A stretch of 64,000 nt of DNA from contig NZ_JALJYG010000002.1 in NCBI RefSeq assembly GCF_024170505.1, positions 162,632 to 226,631 of the forward strand. Reading direction: 5' to 3'. Of this stretch, positions 45,629-52,572 are shown one piece after another; the stretch's first letter is position 1; every line of letters begins with the position of its first letter. Position numbers and translations under genes: made by a program. The stretch is from Methanocalculus alkaliphilus. GTDB taxonomy: Archaea; Halobacteriota; Methanomicrobia; Methanomicrobiales; Methanocorpusculaceae. The notes beneath the pieces are model-generated. The model was not told the DNA's origin, made no database searches, and worked only from the letters and a program-made list of their open reading frames with translations.

Positions 45629-46231
45629 ATGCGAGAGGGGAGAACGGCTCTGATCCTCGTCGGGGGCGAGGCCCGGCGATCAGGGGGGAAGGAGAAGTAC
45701 TTCTTCAGTTACAAAGGGAGATCCTTCATCTCCCATCTTGTCGAGACGCTCTCAACGGTCGTCGATGAGATCATCATCGTCGCCCGGGACAGCGATCAAT
45801 GTCAGCGCTTCTTGGATATCCCGGGCATCAAAACCGTTGCCGATGATATTCGGGGGATCGGCCCTCTCGGCGGGGTCGGAGCCGGAGTTGGGGCGGCGAG
45901 CCATGATCAGATCTTTATCACCGCCTGCGATATGCCCTGTATCAGATCTGATATTGTCAGATACCTTTTTGATGAACTCCATGATGCGGAGGCGGCAGTC
46001 CCATGCTGGAGTGAGGATATGTTTGAGCCGCTACATGCCGTCTATCGAAGAGAACCTCTCCTGCACTACCTGGCCTCACCATCATCCCACTCTCTCCGTG
46101 CGATGGTGAGGGGGCTGCATACCCGGTTCGTCCCGGTGGATAAGCTCCGGGCAATCGACCCGGATCTCGTCACCTTCACAAATATCAACGATCTCACCGA
46201 GCTTGAGGCGATCAACGGCTCCCTCTCCTGA
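45629..46231 (+). CDS. mobA: MobA-like molybdenum cofactor guanylyltransferase
   Basis: A 200-residue nucleotidyltransferase. The nucleotide-binding start ALILVGGEARRSGGKEKYFF differs somewhat from the usual GG-x-S-x-R-M-G loop (no methionine), but the later blocks GIGPLGGVGAGV, FITACDMPCIRSD and VPCWSEDMFEPLHAVYRRE are MobA-like. MobA turns molybdopterin into its guanine dinucleotide for formylmethanofuran or formate dehydrogenases. The altered first loop leaves room for another NTP or sugar-type substrate. It ends two bases from the convergent pyrK. Confidence 0.75.
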   Translation: MREGRTALILVGGEARRSGGKEKYFFSYKGRSFISHLVETLSTVVDEIIIVARDSDQCQRFLDIPGIKTVADDIRGIGPLGGVGAGVGAASHDQIFITACDMPCIRSDIVRYLFDELHDAEAAVPCWSEDMFEPLHAVYRREPLLHYLASPSSHSLRAMVRGLHTRFVPVDKLRAIDPDLVTFTNINDLTELEAINGSLS

Positions 46232-46233
46232 AA

Positions 46234-47001
46234 TCAGGGCCTCTTTCTTCTTCCGCTCGCATCCCGTGAGTAGACCCCGAACTCCGAGTCAAGAATCTGA
46301 TCTCCGGTGAAGACAGGGCCGTCCTTGCATACCCGGAGCCCCGCCGGATCGATGGAGCAGGATCCACAGACCCCGACACCACACTTCATGTACCGGTGCA
46401 GCGAGAACTGGCCACGACCTGCAATCCCTGCTGCTATAAGCCGATCAAGGATCCCTTTCATCATCATCTCGGGTCCGCAGACGCAGATGGTATCATAGGA
46501 GGAGAGATCGATCTCCTCGTCAATGATCCCGGTGACAAAGCCATGATACCCGGCGGTTCCGTCATCGGTTGCTATCCTGAGATCCGCACAGGCGGCAAGA
46601 GGGGTGGCGAAGGTGAGTTCCGCTGCGGTCCGTGCACCAAGGATGAAGGTTTCAACCACCCCTGCCTCTGCGAGGGGAAGGAGCGGGGCGACACCAACAC
46701 CGCCGGCGATGGCAAGGACCCGCCCCTCTGGTGAGAAGCCGTTGCCGAAGGGTCCCCGGATCCCAAGCTTGTCGCCGACCGCAAACGAGGTGAGGGCGGC
46801 GGTCGCCTCACCAACCCGCTGGACGGTGATGGTATCCGGGGATGAGAACCCCATCGGGACCTCATCGACCCCCGGCACCCAGACCATGCAGAACTGGCCC
46901 GGCCGGATAGTAAAGGGGTGATCGAACCGGATCGTCCGGATCGTCGGGGTCTCGTCGATGACCCCGGTCACCGTCACCACAACCGGCATCCCGTCATGCA
47001 T
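46234..47001 (-). CDS. pyrK: Dihydroorotate dehydrogenase electron-transfer subunit
   Basis: About 255 residues: an FAD-binding ferredoxin reductase-type domain (RPGQFCMVWVPG near residue 37, then a nucleotide-binding IAGGVGVAPLLPL) and a C-terminal [2Fe-2S] site, CGVGVCGSC followed by a Cys in GLRVCKDGPVF. With PyrD it forms the NAD-linked dihydroorotate dehydrogenase of pyrimidine synthesis, but in methanogens the physiological acceptor may differ. I chose the ATG at 47001, overlapping the pyrD stop; 46989 is also possible. Confidence 0.92.
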   Translation of the reverse strand: MHDGMPVVVTVTGVIDETPTIRTIRFDHPFTIRPGQFCMVWVPGVDEVPMGFSSPDTITVQRVGEATAALTSFAVGDKLGIRGPFGNGFSPEGRVLAIAGGVGVAPLLPLAEAGVVETFILGARTAAELTFATPLAACADLRIATDDGTAGYHGFVTGIIDEEIDLSSYDTICVCGPEMMMKGILDRLIAAGIAGRGQFSLHRYMKCGVGVCGSCSIDPAGLRVCKDGPVFTGDQILDSEFGVYSRDASGRRKRP

Positions 47002-47881
47002 GGGCGCACCCCACAATCTCATCTGCGGGAAGGCCGTCATCCCCGTACAGCGAGTCTGCGATCTGCTCAAAGATGGTGATATCATCGTAGACGGCACTTC
47101 CTATCTGGACAGCAGAGGCGCCTGCCATCATCATCTCGATGACATCCTCTGCCGAACCGATGCCGCCGCAGCCGATGATCGGGAGCGAGCAGGCGTTATA
47201 GAGATCATAGACGCAGCGGAGCGCGATGGGGAAGATCATCGGGCCGGAGATGCCGCCGAACCGGTTCCCAAGGACGGGGCGCCGGAGATCGATCGATATC
47301 CGCATCCCCCTGACCGTATTGACAGCAACGATGGCCGATGCTCCGCCCTCTTCTGCGGCACGGCCGATGGCGCCGATATCGGTGACATTTGGCGTCAGTT
47401 TCACCCACGTCGGGAGGCCGTAAGCCGCCACCTCCTCGGTACATGCCCTGACAATAGCGGGGTCCGCACCGATGGCGGCGCCGTACCCCTCGGCATGCGG
47501 GCAGGAGAGGTTCAGTTCAAATCCAACCGCGGTATCCGCAAACCAGGATGCAACCTCACCGAACTCCTGCGGGGTGCCGCCGAAGATGCTGATGATGACG
47601 GGGTCATCCCGGAGATGGGTGATCTCATCGATGTACTCCCTGGAGGGGTTTGGAAGGCCCATCGCATTGAGGAGGCCGCCGTTGAGCGGGATGAGGCAGG
47701 GGCCGGGATGCCCCTCCTTTGGTTCCGGGCCGATCGACTTGGTGACGACTCCCCCGGCACCGGACCCAAGCATCCGCCCAAGTGATGCCCCGGTCGTCCC
47801 GAGTACCCCGGCTGCAAGGATGAGATGGTTATGAAGGGTGATCCCGCCGATATCGACGGGACCTTTCTGAAGCGTGATCAT
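46994..47881 (-). CDS. pyrD: Dihydroorotate dehydrogenase catalytic subunit (class 1B)
   Basis: A 295-residue FMN TIM barrel. The family start ILAAGVLGTTG and FELNLSCPHAEGYG (with the active-site cysteine) are present, as are NTVRGMRISID and the FMN-binding GCGGIGSAEDVIEMMMAGA region (about residues 235-253). It oxidises dihydroorotate to orotate. Start is ATG at 47881 next to a GTG at 47884. It overlaps pyrK by eight bases and shares the divergent gap with the malate dehydrogenase gene. Confidence 0.93.
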   Translation of the reverse strand: MITLQKGPVDIGGITLHNHLILAAGVLGTTGASLGRMLGSGAGGVVTKSIGPEPKEGHPGPCLIPLNGGLLNAMGLPNPSREYIDEITHLRDDPVIISIFGGTPQEFGEVASWFADTAVGFELNLSCPHAEGYGAAIGADPAIVRACTEEVAAYGLPTWVKLTPNVTDIGAIGRAAEEGGASAIVAVNTVRGMRISIDLRRPVLGNRFGGISGPMIFPIALRCVYDLYNACSLPIIGCGGIGSAEDVIEMMMAGASAVQIGSAVYDDITIFEQIADSLYGDDGLPADEIVGCAHA

Positions 47882-47900
47882 CACTCTGAAATTGGTTCTG

Positions 47901-47908
47901 TTTAATAA
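47901..47908 (+). promoter_or_regulatory. TATA box of the malate dehydrogenase gene
   Basis: TTTAATAA lies 30 bases before the ATG at 47935, which supports that start over an upstream in-frame ATG at 47908 that would overlap the promoter. Confidence 0.45.
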
Positions 47909-47934
47909 TGAGCATACCCCATAGTACCTCTGTT

Positions 47935-48801
47935 ATGACGAGTCTCGCAGTGCTTGGTGTTGGCCGTATCGGGGGAGAATGTGCCTTTGCGGCATCTGCT
48001 CTTGGGATCATTGACGAACTGATCCTCGCAGATGTCTATGAGCCGCTCCTCCGCGCCCAGACCCTCGATCTCTCCCACACCCCACTGGATATACCGATCA
48101 CAACCGACCGCTCCCGTATCAGGGAGGCTGATCTCTGCATCTTTGCGGCGGGCTCGCCCAGAAACCCGTCGGTGAAGACCAGGGCAGATCTCTTCGACGC
48201 CAACCTGCCGGTGGCAGAGGCCTGTATGAAGCACCTTGATGGCTTCACCGGGACGCTCATCGTCGTCTCCAATCCGATGGACGTCTTCACCTACTACTTC
48301 CAGAAAGAACTCGGGATCCCGCGGGAGCGGTGCATCGGATTTGGCGGACAGCTCGACTCCCGGAGGTTTGAGGTCGCACTCCGGAGCCGGGGAATCCAAG
48401 GAGACGGATGGGTGATCGGGGAGCATGGGGAACACCAGGTCCCCCTCTTCTCAAAGATAGGGATCCCTGTTCCAGATACTGAACGAGAGGCGATCCTCAC
48501 AGAACTCCGGGGAGCAAGCATGGCTGTCATTCAGGGGAAAGGGGGGACGGCCTTTGGACCTGCGCTGCATATCACCGATCTCACCAGGATGCTCACCGGG
48601 GAGAAGGATGCGACGATCACCTGCTCGCTTGCCCTTGATGGTGAATACGGCTTCTCCGGATGCGCAATGGGGGTGCCTGCCCGGATCTCCCGAAACGGCG
48701 CAGAGGTGATCGGAGACTGGGAACTGGATGCATGGGAGGAGGAACAGCTCCAGCAGGCAGGCGGGTTCCTGCAGTCCCTCTGCCGGAGGCTTGATGCCTG
48801 A
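47935..48801 (+). CDS. mdh: Malate dehydrogenase (LDH/MDH family)
   Basis: A 288-residue NAD(P)-dependent dehydrogenase. The nucleotide loop is VLGVGRIGGECAFAA (about residues 5-19) with an acidic ADVYE at the end of strand 2, favouring NAD+. The catalytic histidine is in IGEHGEHQVPLFS and the substrate arginine region NPMDVFTYYF follows. Relatives in methanogens interconvert oxaloacetate and malate in the incomplete reductive TCA path. It overlaps the DNA polymerase gene by eight bases. Confidence 0.88.
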   Translation: MTSLAVLGVGRIGGECAFAASALGIIDELILADVYEPLLRAQTLDLSHTPLDIPITTDRSRIREADLCIFAAGSPRNPSVKTRADLFDANLPVAEACMKHLDGFTGTLIVVSNPMDVFTYYFQKELGIPRERCIGFGGQLDSRRFEVALRSRGIQGDGWVIGEHGEHQVPLFSKIGIPVPDTEREAILTELRGASMAVIQGKGGTAFGPALHITDLTRMLTGEKDATITCSLALDGEYGFSGCAMGVPARISRNGAEVIGDWELDAWEEEQLQQAGGFLQSLCRRLDA

Positions 48802-51196
48802 CCACGAGATCGCCGTCATCCAGGTCGAGTACAGTACTGCACCTGGCGGTCCCCTGATCCATATCTTCGGGCGGGATTGGGACAGGAACCCTGTTGCCGT
48901 CGAGGTGAGCGGGTTCCGGCCGTACTTCTATGTGCCGGTCGATGAGGCACGCCGGGAACACCCTGATACCATCGAGGTTTCGGATATCAGGTCAGAGACG
49001 ATCAAGGGGGAGGAGGTTGTACGCCTCTACACCGCCCGCCCAACAGATGTCCGTGAGGTCCGTGAGCGGTACCACCATTATGAGGCGGACATCCCCTTTG
49101 CCACCCGGTTCATGATCGACTGCGGGGTGACGGGGGGGGTGATCGTCCCGGGTACAACCGTTGATTACAGGGAGGTACGGCCTGCCGCAGTCGATGCCCC
49201 GGCCCGTGTCTGCTTCCTTGATATTGAGTGTGATGACTCGGATGGCTTCCCCGAGGCTGAGAAGCAGCCACTCTTCTGCATCACCTGCCACGACTCCTTT
49301 GATCAGAGGTACACCACCTTCCTCGTCTCATCCGGGGATGCGGAGACGGATCACCGGAGAGAGATGGCAAACGGTGGGTATCCAAACGGCTGCTTCACCG
49401 AGGGGATGCATACCATCTGCTCATATCCGGATGAGCGGTCGATGCTCGCCGCCTTCATCTCCCATATCCGGGATACAAATCCTGATATCATCAGCGGCTG
49501 GAATGTCCTCGACTTCGATGTTCCGTATATCATGAAACGGATCTCGGTCCTCGGCCTCGATCCAACGGATCTCTCACGCCTCCCCGGCCATACTGAGCGA
49601 AACGCCATCCGGGGGAGGGTCATCTTCGACCTCCTCCAGGCATACAAGAAGATGCAGGGGTCGCAGAAGGAGTCATACCGGCTCGATGCAATCGCAGAGG
49701 AGGAGCTGGGTGAACGCAAGGTCAGGTACACCGGGACGGTCTATGATCTCTGGAAGAAGGATCCGGTCAAGCTGATCGAGTACAATTATAAGGATGTCGA
49801 GCTCTGCGTCGGGATCGATGAGAAGAATACCATCATCCGGTTCTACCAGGAGATCGCACGGTATGTCGGCTGCCCCCTTGACCGGACACTCAACTCCTCA
49901 AATGTCATCGATATCTTCATCCTGAGGAAGGCGGCCGGCCAGTTCGTACTGCCATCGAAGGGAAACGCGGTTGCTGACGAGTTTGAGGGTGCGACGGTCT
50001 TTGCCCCCGCAAGCGGGCTTCGGGAGAATGTCATCGTCCTTGATCTGAAGTCCCTGTACCCGATGGCGATGATGACCCTCAACGCCTCCCCGGAGACGAA
50101 GGATCCAAAGGGGGAGATCCGGGCGCCAAACGGGATCCGGTTCAAACGATCCCCGGACGGCCTGACCCGGAGTATCATCTCCGAGCTGCTTCTGGAACGG
50201 GATGAGAAGAAGAGGATCAGAAATACTCATCCCTATGGCTCTGATGAGTATATCCTCTATGATCTCCAGCAGAATGTCCTGAAGGTGATCATGAACACCT
50301 ACTATGGTGTCTCCGGATACTCCCGGTTCAGGCTCTATGATCGCGAGATCGGATCAGCCGTCACCTCGGTCGGGAGGGCGATCATCCAGCATACCCGGGA
50401 TGTTATCGCCGGGATGGGATATCTCGTCCTCTACGGCGATACCGACTCCTGCTTTGTCCAGCTCCCGGAGAGCGATATGGCAACGACGGACAGGATCGCA
50501 CGGGAGATTGAGGATGCCCTGAATATCAGTTTTGGATCCTTCTCCCGCGAGGTCCTCGGGGCAGAGACCCATTACTTCTCGATCAAGTTCGAGAAGGTGT
50601 ACCGCCGGTTCTTCCAGGCAGGGAAGAAGAAACGGTATGCTGGCCATCTCGTCTGGAAGGAAGGGGCGGATGTCGATCAGATCGATATCGTCGGCTTTGA
50701 GATGCGGCGGTCAGACTCACCCCAGATCACAAAGATCGTCCAGAGGACGGTCATCGAGATGATCCTCCGTGGGGAGGGGTTCGATGCGGTGAAGGAGTAT
50801 CTTGGAGAGGTGATCCGGCACTACCGGGCCGGGCGGTGTTCCCTTGAGGATGCCGGGATCCCCGGCGGCATCGGGAAGCATCTCGATGACTATGATACCA
50901 GGGATGCCCAGATCCGGGGTGCGATCTACTCAAATACCTACCTGAAGACCGATTTTAAGAAGGGGAGCAAGCCAAAGCGGGTCTATATCAGGAATGTGAC
51001 GAGCACGTACCCAAAGACCGATGTCCTCTGTTTTGAATATGCAGACCAGGTCCCCCCCGAGTTTGTCATCGACTGGGAGACGATGCTTGAGAAGACGGTG
51101 AAGGGGCCGATATCCCGGATCCTTGAGGGGCTCGGCTGGGAGTGGTCGGATATCGATCCATCCAACACAACACTTGCGATGTTTGGGATCTCATAA
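48794..51196 (+). CDS. polB: Family B DNA polymerase
   Basis: An 800-residue replicative-type polymerase. The proofreading exonuclease has CFLDIECDDSD (Asp143, Glu145) near its start; the polymerase domain shows DLKSLYPMAM (motif A), the central KVIMNTYYGVSGY fingers motif and YGDTDSCF (motif C). The C-terminus is the short thumb usual in archaea and lacks a clear PIP box. The ATG at 48794 overlaps the end of the malate dehydrogenase gene. It copies DNA with proofreading in the cytoplasm. Confidence 0.96.
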   Translation: MPDHEIAVIQVEYSTAPGGPLIHIFGRDWDRNPVAVEVSGFRPYFYVPVDEARREHPDTIEVSDIRSETIKGEEVVRLYTARPTDVREVRERYHHYEADIPFATRFMIDCGVTGGVIVPGTTVDYREVRPAAVDAPARVCFLDIECDDSDGFPEAEKQPLFCITCHDSFDQRYTTFLVSSGDAETDHRREMANGGYPNGCFTEGMHTICSYPDERSMLAAFISHIRDTNPDIISGWNVLDFDVPYIMKRISVLGLDPTDLSRLPGHTERNAIRGRVIFDLLQAYKKMQGSQKESYRLDAIAEEELGERKVRYTGTVYDLWKKDPVKLIEYNYKDVELCVGIDEKNTIIRFYQEIARYVGCPLDRTLNSSNVIDIFILRKAAGQFVLPSKGNAVADEFEGATVFAPASGLRENVIVLDLKSLYPMAMMTLNASPETKDPKGEIRAPNGIRFKRSPDGLTRSIISELLLERDEKKRIRNTHPYGSDEYILYDLQQNVLKVIMNTYYGVSGYSRFRLYDREIGSAVTSVGRAIIQHTRDVIAGMGYLVLYGDTDSCFVQLPESDMATTDRIAREIEDALNISFGSFSREVLGAETHYFSIKFEKVYRRFFQAGKKKRYAGHLVWKEGADVDQIDIVGFEMRRSDSPQITKIVQRTVIEMILRGEGFDAVKEYLGEVIRHYRAGRCSLEDAGIPGGIGKHLDDYDTRDAQIRGAIYSNTYLKTDFKKGSKPKRVYIRNVTSTYPKTDVLCFEYADQVPPEFVIDWETMLEKTVKGPISRILEGLGWEWSDIDPSNTTLAMFGIS

Positions 51197-51835
51197 TCTC
51201 CTTCTTCTGATCGCCCGGAGGGAGAGATAGCCGGCGATCATGATGCCTGCAAGAATTATGATGATGGCGATCCCAAGGACGATATTGCCGATGAGGAGCA
51301 GCCGCAGGGCATCGGATCCGAGTGCCATCCCAAAGGAGCCCGCCAGGGATCCGATGACAATGATCAGAAAGACCCGCCAGGGATCGATGCCAAGGAACCT
51401 CCCGATCACCGATCCCATCAAAGCCCCGGCGCCCTGTATCGGGAGGGTGACATAGAGGAGGAGGGCGGCTTCGGTGAATCGTTCCAGCCAGGGGTGTGTA
51501 CCGAGGATATCCTCGATCCGCTGGATGACCCGCTCCACAAACGGGCCGAGTCGGGGGAGGGAGAAGAGGTATCCGAAGTTCCATGCCATGAAGAGGGCGC
51601 CGAGGATGTCAAGGAGCCAGATGGTGAGTCCTGCATACCACCAGGGAAATCCAAGGGCGATGGCCATCGGGATGATCCATCGGCCGACCGGGGAGAGGAT
51701 GTAGGTGATGATGATCGAGAGGAGCGCGACGAAGAGGACCGGGGGGAGGAGGAGGGAAGAGACTGCTATATAGATGAGAAGAAGAATAAACGGCAGGATC
51801 ACCCTGATGATCTCATATTCGTCGGCTCTTTCCAC
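51191..51835 (-). CDS. Small multidrug export family membrane protein
   Basis: A 214-residue polytopic membrane protein of the Sm_multidrug_ex type (COG2426). The diagnostic segment is LYVTLPIQGAGALMGSVIGR (about residues 128-147, a P-x-Q-G-x-G-A pattern), followed by more helices. The name comes from one early report and the actual cargo is unknown. It overlaps the polB stop by six bases on the opposite strand, with the basic tail RAIRRRRL at its end. Confidence 0.75.
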   Translation of the reverse strand: MERADEYEIIRVILPFILLLIYIAVSSLLLPPVLFVALLSIIITYILSPVGRWIIPMAIALGFPWWYAGLTIWLLDILGALFMAWNFGYLFSLPRLGPFVERVIQRIEDILGTHPWLERFTEAALLLYVTLPIQGAGALMGSVIGRFLGIDPWRVFLIIVIGSLAGSFGMALGSDALRLLLIGNIVLGIAIIIILAGIMIAGYLSLRAIRRRRL

Positions 51836-51882
51836 AGTATCAGGGTTGCTAGTGCGGGATGATAAACCTGGGGGAAAAAAGA

Positions 51883-52305
51883 TTAGATGGAGCGGAAGAA
51901 GACCGTGGTCCTGATCTCCTCTGCTCCGAAGAATTTTTTGCAGAACTCGGCGGTGATCTGCGGCGGATATTCTTTGCAGCTGAATATATCGATGTAGGCA
52001 CTGCTGGTATCATTGGCGAAGTGGCCGGAGATGCAGGAGGTCTCGATGAGCTGGACAAGTGAATATCCGGCGACACGGTCATTTGCACCGAAGTTGACGA
52101 TTAACGGTTCACCGAAACGCTTCATCTCGATGAGGTCGCAGACTTCAACAACGAACTGGTGAATCTTCTGCGGGTCGCGGATGGTGTCGGGGTTGCAGTT
52201 CTTCAGATCAATTGCAGTGCAGAGGCCCCACATATTCTCTTCTCTGAACTGGTTCATGATCTCGATGTCGGTCATCTCTTTTGTTATCTGAATGCTCTGG
52301 GTCAA
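51883..52305 (-). CDS. S-adenosylmethionine decarboxylase-like protein
   Basis: A 140-residue SpeD-type protein. Against bacterial SpeH the block ETSCISGHFAND lines up so that the serine that becomes pyruvoyl, the catalytic histidine five residues on, and the cysteine in DIFSC are all kept; flanking sequence is different from usual SpeD. It could supply decarboxylated SAM for polyamines or act on another substrate. Start is TTG at 52305, preceded by AGGAGA at a good distance; no ATG fits. Low-GC upstream DNA carries a TATA-like GTTTAAATAAC on the minus strand. Confidence 0.72.
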   Translation of the reverse strand: MTQSIQITKEMTDIEIMNQFREENMWGLCTAIDLKNCNPDTIRDPQKIHQFVVEVCDLIEMKRFGEPLIVNFGANDRVAGYSLVQLIETSCISGHFANDTSSAYIDIFSCKEYPPQITAEFCKKFFGAEEIRTTVFFRSI

Positions 52306-52572
52306 TGTGGCATCTCCTGTTTGGATACTATTAGGTTGCTGAGTTAGTTATTTAAACTTTATTGTCATAAAAAACGATTATACTACGCCATTTAGGCTGC
52401 AGGAGCGTTTTTTTCGATTAAATCCGGCTAATTTGCGTTTTTTATGATTGAAATTACAATCTGGCATTTTTTAATGATTTATTTTGAAAAATCTCAATTT
52501 TGCCATCGATAAAAAAACAGGGGTATTTCTGGTCATGCGCTCTCTTTGGAGGGGATCCCTTTATAAACCGGA
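52306..52572. other. AT-rich non-coding gap
   Basis: This gap holds the promoter of the AdoMet-decarboxylase-like gene (TATA-like element near 52347-52357) and, at its right end, the 3' flank of the leftward M1 peptidase gene. From about 52330 to 52530 it is markedly AT-rich compared with neighbours, with several poly-A/T runs. No open frame or strong hairpin was seen. Confidence 0.5.

Noticed and set aside
46958..47785. 275-codon rightward frame across pyrK/pyrD
   Set aside because: The opposite strand encodes clear PyrD and PyrK motifs; this frame is a shadow created by high GC.
52306..52572. AT-rich stretch considered as a replication origin
   Set aside because: No origin recognition box repeats and no cdc6/orc1 gene nearby; AT-richness alone is not enough.
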